64,000 bases of DNA from JBEKCB01 sp052139675 (GCA_052139675.1 JBKQWE010000035.1:12420-76419); one strand, 5' to 3'. Positions 25,806-34,817 are shown, counted from the stretch's first letter. The notes: generated by a model from the letters alone, not told the origin. Program-made: numbers and translations.

Positions 25806-26667
25806 CCGGCAGCCGCTCCTCGAACTCATCGGCCTGGGCTTTCGCGGCGGCTTCGCGCGGGCAGACGGTCTTGATCTGCGCCAGCGGCACGGTCACCTGC
25901 CGCTTGTCGGCGGCCAGCGCGACGGTGACGAGTTTCTTCTCGGCGTCCTGCGCGACCACCTCGCCTTCGCCTTCCGGCGTCGCCACGAGCACGCCCACGC
26001 CGGGCAGCCCGCTCTTCATGTCCTCGTAAACGCTGTCCTCGAAGCGCAGGCAGCACATCAGCCGCCCGCAGCGGCCGGAGATCTTCGCCGGGTCGAGCGT
26101 GGCCTTCTGGTTCTTGGCCATCTTCATCGTCACCGGCTCGAGGTTCTTGATGAACGTTTTGCAGCAGAGCTCGCGCCCGCAGTGCTCGTAATCGGCCAGC
26201 AGGCGCGCCTCGTCGCGCACGCCGATCTGGCGCATCTCGATGCGGGTGTGATATTCCTGCGCCAGGTCCTTCACCAGCTCGCGGAAATCCACGCGCCCCT
26301 CGGCCAGGAAGTAGAAGATGATCTTCGATCCGCCGAGCAGGTGCTCGACGCTGGCGAGCTTCATCGGCAGGTTGCGCTCCTGGATCTTCTTCTTGCAGAA
26401 GTCGAATTCCTTCGGCTGGTCCACGTCGCGCAGCGTCGCCAGCTTCTTCTGGTCGTCGGCGTTCAGCTTGCGGATGACCTCGCCGACGACGCCGCTCTGC
26501 GCGTCCTCGGCGGCATAGGGCTCGACCGGATTGAGGATATCGCCGAACTCGACGCCGCGTTCGGTGCGGATCACGCAGCGGTCGCCCATGCGCAGCCCGC
26601 TGAAATCGGCGCGGAACGCGCCCACGTGGCTCATCGCGCCGAACCGTATTGTTGCCCGGTACTTCAT
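25798..26667 (-). CDS. ricT: PSP1-domain protein, RicT/YaaT family
   Basis: 289 residues. The PSP1 domain is the central part, with the family cysteine pattern H-C-G-R-E-L-C-C and G-R-C-G-R-L-M-C-C-L. In Bacillus, RicT (YaaT) forms an Fe-S-containing complex that affects RNA processing by RNase Y. The ATG at 26667 has GGAGG eight bases upstream. An in-frame ATG at 26778 lies inside an intergenic repeat and is not credible. The gene is coupled to metG. Confidence 0.9.
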   Translation of the reverse strand: MKYRATIRFGAMSHVGAFRADFSGLRMGDRCVIRTERGVEFGDILNPVEPYAAEDAQSGVVGEVIRKLNADDQKKLATLRDVDQPKEFDFCKKKIQERNLPMKLASVEHLLGGSKIIFYFLAEGRVDFRELVKDLAQEYHTRIEMRQIGVRDEARLLADYEHCGRELCCKTFIKNLEPVTMKMAKNQKATLDPAKISGRCGRLMCCLRFEDSVYEDMKSGLPGVGVLVATPEGEGEVVAQDAEKKLVTVALAADKRQVTVPLAQIKTVCPREAAAKAQADEFEERLPDE

Positions 26668-26684
26668 CGAGAAAACCTCCGCCG

Positions 26685-26791
26685 AATGGACGGCGTACGG
26701 CAGACGATGGACGTTAGACGATGGACGATGGACCCTGGATGACGGACCACGATCTGTCGTCCATCGTCCCCGGTCCATCGTCCATTGGGAA
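26685..26791. repeat. Intergenic inverted repeat, word family GACGATGGACGATGG
   Basis: The left arm iterates GACGATGGAC with one-base variants from about 26691 to 26732. The right arm (26758-26791) carries GTCCATCGTCC and GGTCCATCGTCCATTGGG in reverse complement. The loop is a GGATGACGGACCACGATCT segment. It is one of four loci with this word in the window and lies upstream of ricT. Confidence 0.85.
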
Positions 26792-26876
26792 AAGGCCGGA
26801 TTCCCTAAGCTCGATGATATCAGCGGCGCGGGAGACTGTCAACAAACGGAGGGATGAAGGCGGCTGGCCCGCGCTT

Positions 26877-27704
26877 CTACTTGACCTCCTGAACCGCCCT
26901 GGCGTTCACGCCGTCCCAGAGGTAAGCGTCCGTGTCGGGGTCCCATTGGACGCCGCCGGTGGAGTTCGGGCAGAAAATGTTGTCGTTCGGATCCGCGCTT
27001 GAATAGACCGTAGCCTGCCACTTCACATGGCCGTCGAAATACATCACGTTCTGGCCGTCCGAGTGGTTCGGTTTTCGAGGCTTCCGAGTCCAGCCTTCGG
27101 ATGGGTAAGGCGGCGTCTTGCCTGTTGCGTCGAGCCATGTCTGCCCGTCCGCGTCGCAGGCGATGGCTTGGTCCGGCCTTATTTCTCGCCAGTACGTGAG
27201 TTCGTCGTAGAAGTAGCTGCACTTGAAACTACCCGACACCTCCGCGCCCGTGAACGCGGCAGGGTCACGGTTATCCATGATCCGGCCGCTCTGGTTCGGG
27301 TCCGGCTCAAACCCGAAGCACGTGTGCTCGGCTCCATTGTAGAACCGGCGAGCGATCTGCGGTTTGTCCTCGGTCGCCGGGCAAGAGAAGACCCTTATTT
27401 TGTCTATGTAAGCGGGATACAAGGCTGCCAGCGAGGGCATCGGTTGAAACGTGTTGTCGCTTCCCTGCCCGGTCTTGGGGATGTTCGGGTTGCTCTGGCC
27501 TTCGATGCAGCCTTGCATGAACGCTGGAAAATAGTCACCGTTCGTTTCCTGGTAGGTAACGCAGGCAATGACGATCCGACTGAGGTTCGAATCGCACGAA
27601 ATTCCCCGCGATTCCTGTCCATTTTTCAGCCACCACAGCAGCAGAAGGAGGGAAAACAGAACAACTGCGCCGATCGCAACCAGGAGTTCCCACACGTTTC
27701 GCAT
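26877..27704 (-). CDS. H-X9-DG prepilin-like protein
   Basis: 275 residues. The N-terminal hydrophobic helix (residues 5-27) is followed by C-D-S-N-L-S-R-I-V-I-A-C-V-T-Y, matching the pseudopilin-derived family in which C-x-x-N-L-x-x-I follows the helix. Near the C-terminus H-S-D-G-Q-N-V-M-Y-F-D-G gives the H-X9-DG signature. These proteins are numerous in Planctomycetota, Lentisphaerota and Verrucomicrobiota and probably act at the cell surface, but their job is unknown. The usual G-F-T-L-x-E prepilin peptidase site is missing here, so the helix is more likely a plain membrane anchor. Confidence 0.85.
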   Translation of the reverse strand: MRNVWELLVAIGAVVLFSLLLLLWWLKNGQESRGISCDSNLSRIVIACVTYQETNGDYFPAFMQGCIEGQSNPNIPKTGQGSDNTFQPMPSLAALYPAYIDKIRVFSCPATEDKPQIARRFYNGAEHTCFGFEPDPNQSGRIMDNRDPAAFTGAEVSGSFKCSYFYDELTYWREIRPDQAIACDADGQTWLDATGKTPPYPSEGWTRKPRKPNHSDGQNVMYFDGHVKWQATVYSSADPNDNIFCPNSTGGVQWDPDTDAYLWDGVNARAVQEVK

Positions 27705-27762
27705 GGCACGCGCCTCTTTCTCATGCCACCCGCGAAATCAGCGCACCGCCGAGCGGCGAACC

Positions 27763-27807
27763 GGTCGGTCCATCGTCGGTCATCCAACGTCCATCGTCGT
27801 CGTCACC
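27763..27807. repeat. Single-arm copy of the GTCCATCGTC word repeat
   Basis: GGTCGGTCCATCGTCGG, CCAACGTCCATCGTCGTCGTC and neighbours are iterations of the word found as inverted repeats at 26.7, 42.7 and 57.2 kb, but only one orientation is present. It ends exactly at the ferredoxin stop codon. Confidence 0.6.
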
Positions 27808-28011
27808 CTACTCATCCACCTCAATCGCCGCATCTGGGCACATCGCGGCGCAGAAGGTGCAGCCGGTGCAGGCGATCTCCTCGTGGACTTCGGCGATGCG
27901 GACTCCGCGGCGGTTGACGGCGTCGGACATGTAGAGGATTCTCTTCGGGCAGACCGGCACGCACAGGCCGCAGCCTTTGCAGTATTTCTGGTGGACGCGG
28001 ACTTTAGGCAT
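27808..28011 (-). CDS. Two-[4Fe-4S] ferredoxin
   Basis: 67 residues with two complete cluster motifs, C-K-G-C-G-L-C-V-P-V-C-P and C-T-G-C-T-F-C-A-A-M-C-P. It resembles the delta (ferredoxin) subunit of 2-oxoacid:ferredoxin oxidoreductases, but no alpha, beta or gamma subunit gene is near. It begins inside the nadK stop region with an eight-base overlap, so it is expressed with nadK. As a small electron carrier it would act in the cytoplasm. Confidence 0.92.
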   Translation of the reverse strand: MPKVRVHQKYCKGCGLCVPVCPKRILYMSDAVNRRGVRIAEVHEEIACTGCTFCAAMCPDAAIEVDE

Positions 28012-28903
28012 GGTGGATCGAGCCTTCCCAAGAGAGCTTGGCCCGGAGCGTCTGGTAAAAACTCCGGTTGGAGACTTTCAGCAGCCGCACCGGCCACGGG
28101 TTGCGGCGGATCCGGACGCGGTCGCCGTTCTGGAGCGGCACGAGCACCTGGCCGTCGGCGGTCATGGCGAACGAGACGCCGCTCGACCAGGTCTCGACCT
28201 CGATCCGCGCGCCGGCATCCACCACCAGCGGCCGGTTGCTCAGCGAGTGCGGACAGATGGCGGAGATGACCATCGCCGAGACGTCCGGCGGGATGATCGG
28301 GCCGCCGGAGGCGAGCGAGTGCGCCGTCGAACCGGTCGGCGTCGAGACGATCAGCCCGTCGGCCACCAGCGTGGTGACCTGCTCGCCATTGATGAAGAGC
28401 CGCATCTCGATGATGCGCGAGAACGCCTCGCGCGAGATGACCACGTCGTTCAGCGCAACGCACTGCCGAATTCTCCGGAAGCCGCGCCGCGCGACTTTGC
28501 TCGGGGCGCCCTGGGCGCGGCCGAACGGGCGCTCATTCGGACGCAGGACTTCCGCCTGGATCATCATGTGCTCGACCGGCTCGGGGATCTTTTTCATCAG
28601 CGCGTCGAGCGTGGCGCCGAGTTCGTCCGGGTTGATCTCCGCCAGGAACCCCAGCTTGCCCATGTTCACACCGAGCAGCGGGATGCCCGCGCGCGCGAGG
28701 CGCCGCGCCGCGGCGAGGATCGCCCCGTCGCCGCCGAGCACCAGCGCGAAGTCGGCCCGAACGCGCTCGTGCTCGACCCGCTCGAACAGGTCGCGCCGGC
28801 TGATCCGCGCGCGGCCGCGCAATTGCGCCTCCGCCGACGCCATCGCCTCGCGCGCCCTCGGCTTGTTCAAGTCCGCCATAATCAATACTTTAGGCAGTTT
28901 CAC
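28004..28903 (-). CDS. nadK: NAD kinase
   Basis: 299 residues. It phosphorylates NAD to NADP. The G-G-D-G-A-I-L motif and the N-x-G-x-L-G-F-L segment (N-M-G-K-L-G-F-L) define the family, and the T-P-T-G-S-T-A-H-S-L motif follows further on. The start appears to be GTG at 28903 (V-K-L-P-K-V-L-I); its ribosome site is weak. It lies 37 bases after xseB and overlaps the ferredoxin gene. Confidence 0.95.
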   Translation of the reverse strand: MKLPKVLIMADLNKPRAREAMASAEAQLRGRARISRRDLFERVEHERVRADFALVLGGDGAILAAARRLARAGIPLLGVNMGKLGFLAEINPDELGATLDALMKKIPEPVEHMMIQAEVLRPNERPFGRAQGAPSKVARRGFRRIRQCVALNDVVISREAFSRIIEMRLFINGEQVTTLVADGLIVSTPTGSTAHSLASGGPIIPPDVSAMVISAICPHSLSNRPLVVDAGARIEVETWSSGVSFAMTADGQVLVPLQNGDRVRIRRNPWPVRLLKVSNRSFYQTLRAKLSWEGSIHHA

Positions 28904-28940
28904 CGGCTCGTCATCCCGTAAAACCGGGCGCGCCGCGCCG

Positions 28941-29198
28941 TCACTCTTCCTTCGGCGGCTCGCTCTCCTCTTCCGGCTCGAACGGCGCCGTCTTCAGCTC
29001 GCCGTCGTCGCTCTTGAGGAGGACCTCGACGCGCTTTTCCGCATCGCGGAGAATCTCGTAACACCTCTTCAGCGCCTTGACGCCTTCCTCATATCTAGCA
29101 AGCGAGTCGTCAAGGGTCAAGTCACCGGCTTCGAGTTCTTCGACGATCTTCTCGAGGCGCGCAAGGTGCTCCTCGAATTTCGGCTTGCCTTTCGCCAT
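28941..29198 (-). CDS. xseB: Exodeoxyribonuclease VII small subunit
   Basis: 85 residues. The helical-hairpin sequence F-E-E-H-L-A-R-L-E-K-I-V-E-E-L, followed by L-D-D-S-L-A-R-Y-E-E-G, is diagnostic. It works with XseA to degrade single-stranded DNA. An acidic tail (E-P-E-E-E-S-E) extends the usual length slightly. GGAGGTGG precedes the ATG. The partner xseA lies upstream, separated by a long inverted repeat. Confidence 0.95.
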   Translation of the reverse strand: MAKGKPKFEEHLARLEKIVEELEAGDLTLDDSLARYEEGVKALKRCYEILRDAEKRVEVLLKSDDGELKTAPFEPEEESEPPKEE

Positions 29199-29220
29199 CT
29201 CACCACCTCCGATTTCTCAC

Positions 29221-29420
29221 GCAAAGCCACGGCAACGTACGACGACAGATTTTTTGCCACGGATTTCACGGATGGCCACGGATTACCGGCGACGAACTGC
29301 AAAATACTTGAACTGCTCCTATTTTTGTTTTCCGGTAATCCGTGGAAATCTGTGTAATCCGTGGCAAAGTCTTGTCGTTGCCTTTAATCCGTGGCAAAAA
29401 CTCGCCGTTGCCTTAAATCC
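29221..29420. repeat. Intergenic inverted repeat, word family CCACGGATTTCACGG
   Basis: The left arm (from 29226) has GCCACGGCAACG, then GCCACGGATTTCACGGAT and GGCCACGGATTACCGG. The right arm has CCGGTAATCCGTGG, GTAATCCGTGGCAAAG, TTGTCGTTGCC and further TTAATCCGTGGC copies to about 29424, so the right side carries extra word units. A 45-base A+T-rich loop separates the arms. It sits inside the xseA-xseB operon. Confidence 0.88.
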
Positions 29421-29430
29421 GTGGCGAACG

Positions 29431-30678
29431 TTATTCCACCCGTGAACGAAATTCGCCGCGATGGAGCCGGGTGCGGACGAGGTCGCCGGGGCGCAGGTCG
29501 GCCGCGTCGCGGACGGCCGCGCCCTGCGGCTCGCGGAGCGTGATGCTGTAACCGCGCCGCAGCACGGCGTACGGGCTGAGCGACTCGAGCCGCCCCGAGA
29601 GCGCGCTCAACCGCACGCCCTGGACCTCCACCGCGCGCCGCGCGTCGCGGACCAGCCGCTGGCAGAGTTCGTCCACCTGCTGCTCGCGCGCGCGGATGCG
29701 CTCGTCGAACCGCCGCGGCTCGCACCGTTGCGCCAGCCCGGCCAGCCGCTCCCGCGCCGAGGCCGCGCTCGCGGTCAGCGCCCGGCCCAGCCGCCGGCGC
29801 AGCGAATCGAGGTCCTCCGCCAGTTGCCGGGCGTCCGGCACCGCCTGGTTGGCGGCATCCGTCGGCGTCAGCGCCCGGAGGTCGGCGACGAAATCCGAAA
29901 TCGTGAAATCGGTCTCGTGCCCGACCGCGGAGATGACGGGGATGCGCGAGCGCACGATGGCGCGCGCCACGACCTCCTCGTTGAACGGCCACAGGTCCTC
30001 CAGGCTCCCGCCGCCGCGGCCGACGATCATCACCTCGACTTCCGGGAGGCGGTTGACCAGCGCGATTCCCTCGGCGATCTCGCCGGCCGCCTCGTCGCCC
30101 TGAACGCGCACCGGGCAGATGATGACGCGCGTGGACGGGCAGCGGCGGCGGATGACGCGCAGCATGTCGCGGATCGCCGCGCCGGTTGGCGACGTGACCA
30201 GCGCCACGGCGCGCGGGAACATCGGGATCGGCCGCTTCCGCACCGGGTCGAACAGGCCCTCTTTCTCCAGCCGTTCCTTCATCTGCAGGAAGGCCAGTTG
30301 CAGCGCGCCCACGCCCAGCGGCTCGATCCGCCGCACGGAAATCTGGTACTGGCCGCGCGGCTCGTACACGGTCACTTCGCCCTGCGCCAGCACGGAGAGG
30401 CCCTCGGCCATCTTGAACTTCAGCGTCTCCGCCAGCGTGCGCCACATCACGGCGGCGATCTGCGCCGATTCGTCCTTGAGCGTGAAATAGCAATGCCCGG
30501 AAGCGGGCACGCGCAGGTTGCCGACCTCGCCGGTGAGCCAGACGAGGCCGACGTGCCGTTCGAGCGTCTCGCGGATCTGGCGCGTCAACTGCGAGACCGT
30601 GTAGATCGGCGAGCCATCGGCCGCCGACCGCGGCGCGGCGGGCGCCGGAGCGCCGGAAGCCGGGAAGAGCGGGGTCAT
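29431..30678 (-). CDS. xseA: Exodeoxyribonuclease VII large subunit
   Basis: 415 residues. The N-terminal OB domain (Y-T-V-S-Q-L-T-R-Q-I, W-L-T-G-E-V-G-N-L) is followed by the catalytic region with V-G-R-G-G-G-S-L-E-D-L-W-P-F-N and G-H-E-T-D-F-T-I, and then a long coiled coil and C-terminal segment. With XseB it makes the single-strand-specific exonuclease VII. Its ATG overlaps the stop of the phosphoesterase gene by four bases. Confidence 0.96.
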   Translation of the reverse strand: MTPLFPASGAPAPAAPRSAADGSPIYTVSQLTRQIRETLERHVGLVWLTGEVGNLRVPASGHCYFTLKDESAQIAAVMWRTLAETLKFKMAEGLSVLAQGEVTVYEPRGQYQISVRRIEPLGVGALQLAFLQMKERLEKEGLFDPVRKRPIPMFPRAVALVTSPTGAAIRDMLRVIRRRCPSTRVIICPVRVQGDEAAGEIAEGIALVNRLPEVEVMIVGRGGGSLEDLWPFNEEVVARAIVRSRIPVISAVGHETDFTISDFVADLRALTPTDAANQAVPDARQLAEDLDSLRRRLGRALTASAASARERLAGLAQRCEPRRFDERIRAREQQVDELCQRLVRDARRAVEVQGVRLSALSGRLESLSPYAVLRRGYSITLREPQGAAVRDAADLRPGDLVRTRLHRGEFRSRVE

Positions 30679-31472
30679 GGCTCCTGGTCCTCGCGCAGTT
30701 GCAGCCGCTCGATCGCTTCGGCGCGGCCGGTGGCCGGGTCGAAGGCGACCAGCGCGCCGGAGATGCGGACATCGCCCTTGGCGACGTCGAACGGGAACGG
30801 CATCTGCGTCAGCGCCGCCTTCAGGACTCGGTCGGTCCGCCGGCCGAGGACCGAGTCGTACGGCCCGGTCATTCCCAGGTCGCAGATGAACGCCGTGCCC
30901 TTGGGCAGCACGCGCTCGTCGGCGGTCTGCACGTGCGTGTGCGTGCCGAAGACGCAGGTCACGCGGCCATCGAGGTGGCAGCCGAGGGTGATCTTCTCGG
31001 CGGTGGCCTCGGCGTGGAAATCCACGAAGATGTTCTGCGTGTGCGGGCCAAGCTGCCGGATCGCCTCGTCGGCGGCGCGGAACGGGTCATCCGCCGGCTT
31101 CATGAACACCCGGCCGAGAAGGTCCAGCACGGCGAACTGGACGCCGCCGGGCAGCGTGTAAAGTCCGAAGCCCGCGCCGGAGGCGAGCGGCGAGAGGTTC
31201 AGCGGCCGCAGCAGCCGCGGCTCGCGCTCGATGAACGGCACGATCTCCTTGCGCTTCCAGACGTGGTCGCCCATGGTCATCACGTCGACTCCGGCGGCGA
31301 GAATCTCGCGGGCGTTGGAGATCGTCAGGCCGGAGCCGCCGGAGGCGTTTTCGACGTTGGCGATACAGAAGTCCACCTGGCGCTTCTGGCGGAGCGCGGC
31401 GAGTTTTCGCGTGAGGATGTCGCGGCCGGGTCCGCCGACCACGTCGCCCAGAAGCAGCGCGCGCATCGTCAT
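30675..31472 (-). CDS. YmdB-family metallophosphoesterase
   Basis: 265 residues. The calcineurin-like metal site is seen in L-L-G-D-V-V-G-G, M-G-D-H-V-W, V-D-F-H-A-E-A-T and G-T-H-T-H-V-Q-T, with the family tail C-D-L-G-M-T-G-P-Y-D-S-V-L-G. In Bacillus, YmdB hydrolyses 2',3'-cyclic nucleotides and affects sporulation and biofilm decisions. Here it is in a coaD-ymdB-xseA run with overlapping stop/start codons on both sides. Confidence 0.92.
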   Translation of the reverse strand: MTMRALLLGDVVGGPGRDILTRKLAALRQKRQVDFCIANVENASGGSGLTISNAREILAAGVDVMTMGDHVWKRKEIVPFIEREPRLLRPLNLSPLASGAGFGLYTLPGGVQFAVLDLLGRVFMKPADDPFRAADEAIRQLGPHTQNIFVDFHAEATAEKITLGCHLDGRVTCVFGTHTHVQTADERVLPKGTAFICDLGMTGPYDSVLGRRTDRVLKAALTQMPFPFDVAKGDVRISGALVAFDPATGRAEAIERLQLREDQEP

Positions 31473-31984
31473 TTTCCACCCTTTCCGCGCCCGCGGCGCG
31501 CCCGGCGAGAAGGCGCAAGCCGCGCGCGCAGGTCCGCTTCCACCGCCGGCGAGACCATGCCGCTCACGCGGCCGCCGCCGCGCACGATTTCCTTGATGAA
31601 CCGCGCGTTGATGAACGCGTGCTCCGGCTTCGGCGCGATGAAGACCGTCTCGACTCCGGCGCTGCTGCGGTTGGTGAACGCCATCTGGATTTCATACTCC
31701 AGGTCCGAGACGGTCCGGATGCCGCGCAGGACCACGGAGACTTTTTCGGCCTTCGCGAAGTTCACCATCAGGCCGTGGAACGCCTTGACCTCGACGTTCG
31801 GAAGATGGCCGACCTCGCGCCGCACCATCGCCAGGCGCTCGCGCAGCGAGAAGACGCAGGCCTTTTCCGGATTGTCGCCCACGCCGACGACCAGCCGGTC
31901 GAAGATGCGGCCGGCGCGCTCGACCACGTCCAGATGCCCGATAGTCACCGGGTCGAAAGTGCCCGGATATAATGCCGTGCGCAT
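31469..31984 (-). CDS. coaD: Phosphopantetheine adenylyltransferase
   Basis: 171 residues. It catalyses the penultimate step of coenzyme A synthesis (4'-phosphopantetheine plus ATP to dephospho-CoA). Y-P-G-T-F-D-P-V-T-I-G-H is the nucleotidyltransferase signature, and R-G-I-R-T-V-S-D and the Y-E-x-Q segment are intact. CAGGAG precedes the ATG. A basic tail (R-R-A-R-R-G-R-G-K) extends the usual 160 residues. It overlaps the phosphoesterase gene by four bases. Confidence 0.97.
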   Translation of the reverse strand: MRTALYPGTFDPVTIGHLDVVERAGRIFDRLVVGVGDNPEKACVFSLRERLAMVRREVGHLPNVEVKAFHGLMVNFAKAEKVSVVLRGIRTVSDLEYEIQMAFTNRSSAGVETVFIAPKPEHAFINARFIKEIVRGGGRVSGMVSPAVEADLRARLAPSRRARRGRGKGGK

Positions 31985-32012
31985 AGCCAGTCTCCTGATT
32001 TTAACCCATCGC

Positions 32013-34769
32013 TCAGATCGGGCCGCCGCCTCCGCGGAACGGCGGCGGCGCGCCGGGCGGCGTGACGTGGAACGTCACCACCGTCGAGTTGCTGGTGCCC
32101 TGGTTGAACTCGGCGCCGATGCTGAACTGCCAGCCTTCCATTTCGCGCGTCACGTAAAGCCCGCTGCCGAGGTTGCGCGGGTTGCGCAGCTCGTTCGGCA
32201 CGGGCTGAGCCAGAAAGTCGTACGACCAGGTCATGTCCACGCGCCATCGGCTGTAGCGCGGCTTATAGGAGAAGGCGATCATGCTGATCGAATGCCAGAA
32301 CCCGTCCACGTCCGTCGGGTCGAGGTAGTAATTGTGAATGTAAGAGATCTGGATCGGCCGCCAATAGTTGAGCGTCACCGCGCCGTTGGCCGCCTCGAGC
32401 CGCTTCCGGTCAACGTTGAAGTCGTTGTCGGTGGTGGAGAGCGTGATGTTCTCGTTCACGATCCAGCGCGCGCTGCCCTCGACGAAATCGCCGGTGAACG
32501 GCGGGATGCCCTGGTCGGCGGAGAGGAAGTCTTCCCGCACGCCGGGGATGGCGGCGCCATGGATCAGGACGTGATAATTCACGTCGGCGCGGAACAGCTC
32601 GACGAGCTTCCGGCCCTCATCGGTCTGGCGATAGGTCTGAAGCCGGCTGAGGAGGCCGAACGTGACGAAGTGCGACTCGTCCAGCGCGTCAATCTCGTCG
32701 TTCTGAATGTAGTTCGAAGAGCCCCGGTTGACGTAAAAGATGTTTCCGTATTCCACCGTCGGGGTCAGGATATGCCGCAGGCGGTCCACCTCGAAAAGGC
32801 TGCTCTGCACCTCGTAGGTGCGGTAGAAGTTGGAGGCCGCGCGCACGCCGTACGCGGAGGCCACGCGGAGCGACGCGCTTTCGTCGTCCCCATTTTCGTT
32901 ATACCCGGTGAAGTCCTGCCACAGGAACGGCTCCGCGCGGATGCAGCCCAATTGAAGCGGATAGGAGACCTCGTGGGCGGTGTCCAAGCGGTCCACCCAT
33001 TCCGGCGTGGCCAGGCCGGTGGCCTGGTCGAACCTCATGCGCATTTCCGCCAGGCTGGTATGCGTCGTCCACAGCAGCCCCGTATCGCCGATCGGCGTGC
33101 CGATGACGTGGTACCCGATCGAGTCCTGTTCGAGCACGTTCTGGAAATCGTTGATCTGCCGCTGGGTCTGGACGGTGAACATCGTGTTCCCGGAGATGTG
33201 GCTCAGGAACGCCTCCGTCTCGCGGTCCTTGTCGTCATCGAGCGCCGGCAGGTCGTACGTGTAGAGAAAGCGCCGGTCGCTCAGGTAGCCCAGTTCGAGG
33301 TCGGCCTTCCAGTTATCGGGGAGGTTCTCGTGGTCGCGCCAGGTCAGCTCGCCGCGGTTCTCGCGCAGTGTGGGCAGGCCGCTGTCGTCCCACTCGTCGT
33401 GATCCTGAATGTAGTACGCCCGCGCGAAGCCATGGCGCGTACCGTCCTCATCGTAGGGCAGCTCCAGTCCATAGCCGACCCCGCGCGCCGAATAAACGTC
33501 CGTCCGGAGCAATAAGTCGCTCCAGTCGTTGTGGTAAATGCCCAGGTCATACAGGTCCCACTGCAGCTTGGCGAAGGTGCCGTATTGATAGGCATTGCCC
33601 ACCTCGGCGCCCTTGAGCAGAAAAGTTCCGCCGCGGACGTCCTTGGAGACGTAAGGCCAGTAGAATACCGGGTAGTCTTCAATGTAAAACACGTCGTCGC
33701 GGGAAGATACGATCATACTCCGGATCGGGCCGGGGGCTCCGGGCTGAGCCTCCGGCTGCGCTTCCGACGGGGGCGCGGCGGGCGTTTCCCCTCCGCGCGG
33801 CGGCTGCGTGCCGAGGAGGACCTGTATCTCCGAGCTCTCGGCTCTCAGGTGCGGCTCGGCGAGAGTCGAGGTGGTGATGTAGCCCGCGCCCTCGGTGGTG
33901 AAGCGATACAGGCTCTGCTCGCGGACGGCGTCGGCGACGAACTGGATCGGAAGGTGGCGCGTCGGCTCGTGCGTGCGGACGCGGGCGGCGATTGCGAGGC
34001 CCTGCTCGGTGATTCCGTCAATATAGAGCGCCTGGCACGTCATGTGCACGTCGCCGCGGCGGAAGTCCACCGAGCCTTCCGCATAGATACTCTGCAGCCG
34101 AGGCGAGCCGTAGTGCGGCTCGCGGAACTGGATGCGCACGCGCAGCACGTCGGCGAGGAGCGCCATGTCATTGCTGAAAACCGCCGCGTTGCCCAGGAGC
34201 GTGACCGTGAGCCCGGACTCGCTCAGGTTGGACACGTCCGTGCGTTCCGCGGAGGGATGCAATTGTCCGAGCAGCCCGGTCGCCGCGGCCGCCGCCGCAC
34301 CGGCGGCCATATCGCCGTGCAGCGCCATCGCGCGGAGGCGGAACGGGTCCGCCGCGGGCGGCTCGCCGGAGACGATCTGGACACCGCTCAACACCAGCCC
34401 GCCCTCGGCGACCATCCGGATCAGTCCGGGCGCTTCCAACGGGGTTTGCTTGCCGCCCTCCAGGAGCACCGTCCCTTGCTCGCCGTACAGGTCGAGCGCG
34501 CCGACCTTGCCGCCGCCCTGCTCGGACTCGGTGAGCCAGACCCACAGGCGCGGAGAGGTGATATGGGAATTCCCCTGGTAGAGGTTCACGTTCCCCTGGA
34601 GGTCCAGGATCGTCTTTCCGTCCCGCTGCCATCGGAGCACGCTGGTCGCCGAGATTCCGACGACGCTCTTCCCGTCGCCGAACGGCCGGCGAGGCGCCTC
34701 GACAGTGTCCGCCCAGGCCGTCCCGGCCGCGAACAGCAGGCAAAAAAGCAGCGTCGCACCCGTCTGCAT
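32013..34769 (-). CDS. lptD: LptD/OstA-like outer membrane LPS-assembly protein
   Basis: 918 residues with a signal peptide cleaved near A-W-A-D (residue 21). The N-terminal part contains OstA-type beta-jellyroll repeats (I-L-D-L-Q-G-N-V-N-L-Y, R-V-R-I-Q-F). From about residue 350 the alternating aromatic/charged pattern is that of a large beta-barrel, with Y-P-V-F-Y-W-P-Y as the link, and the chain ends in strand-like sequence before P-P-P-F-R-G-G-G-G-P-I. LptD inserts lipopolysaccharide in the outer leaflet. Only two cysteines remain in the mature protein, against four in E. coli. The ATG is 48 bases after the FHA/HD-GYP gene. Confidence 0.85.
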   Translation of the reverse strand: MQTGATLLFCLLFAAGTAWADTVEAPRRPFGDGKSVVGISATSVLRWQRDGKTILDLQGNVNLYQGNSHITSPRLWVWLTESEQGGGKVGALDLYGEQGTVLLEGGKQTPLEAPGLIRMVAEGGLVLSGVQIVSGEPPAADPFRLRAMALHGDMAAGAAAAAATGLLGQLHPSAERTDVSNLSESGLTVTLLGNAAVFSNDMALLADVLRVRIQFREPHYGSPRLQSIYAEGSVDFRRGDVHMTCQALYIDGITEQGLAIAARVRTHEPTRHLPIQFVADAVREQSLYRFTTEGAGYITTSTLAEPHLRAESSEIQVLLGTQPPRGGETPAAPPSEAQPEAQPGAPGPIRSMIVSSRDDVFYIEDYPVFYWPYVSKDVRGGTFLLKGAEVGNAYQYGTFAKLQWDLYDLGIYHNDWSDLLLRTDVYSARGVGYGLELPYDEDGTRHGFARAYYIQDHDEWDDSGLPTLRENRGELTWRDHENLPDNWKADLELGYLSDRRFLYTYDLPALDDDKDRETEAFLSHISGNTMFTVQTQRQINDFQNVLEQDSIGYHVIGTPIGDTGLLWTTHTSLAEMRMRFDQATGLATPEWVDRLDTAHEVSYPLQLGCIRAEPFLWQDFTGYNENGDDESASLRVASAYGVRAASNFYRTYEVQSSLFEVDRLRHILTPTVEYGNIFYVNRGSSNYIQNDEIDALDESHFVTFGLLSRLQTYRQTDEGRKLVELFRADVNYHVLIHGAAIPGVREDFLSADQGIPPFTGDFVEGSARWIVNENITLSTTDNDFNVDRKRLEAANGAVTLNYWRPIQISYIHNYYLDPTDVDGFWHSISMIAFSYKPRYSRWRVDMTWSYDFLAQPVPNELRNPRNLGSGLYVTREMEGWQFSIGAEFNQGTSNSTVVTFHVTPPGAPPPFRGGGGPI

Positions 34770-34817
34770 CGGTCAGCCCCGTAGTGTCGTCCTGGTCGAG
34801 AAACGCGGCCCGGAAGC

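Noticed and set aside
26668..26778. Upstream ATG at 26778 as the ricT start
   Set aside because: The extension translates the GACGATGG repeat and has no ribosome site; the ATG at 26667 has GGAGG at good spacing.
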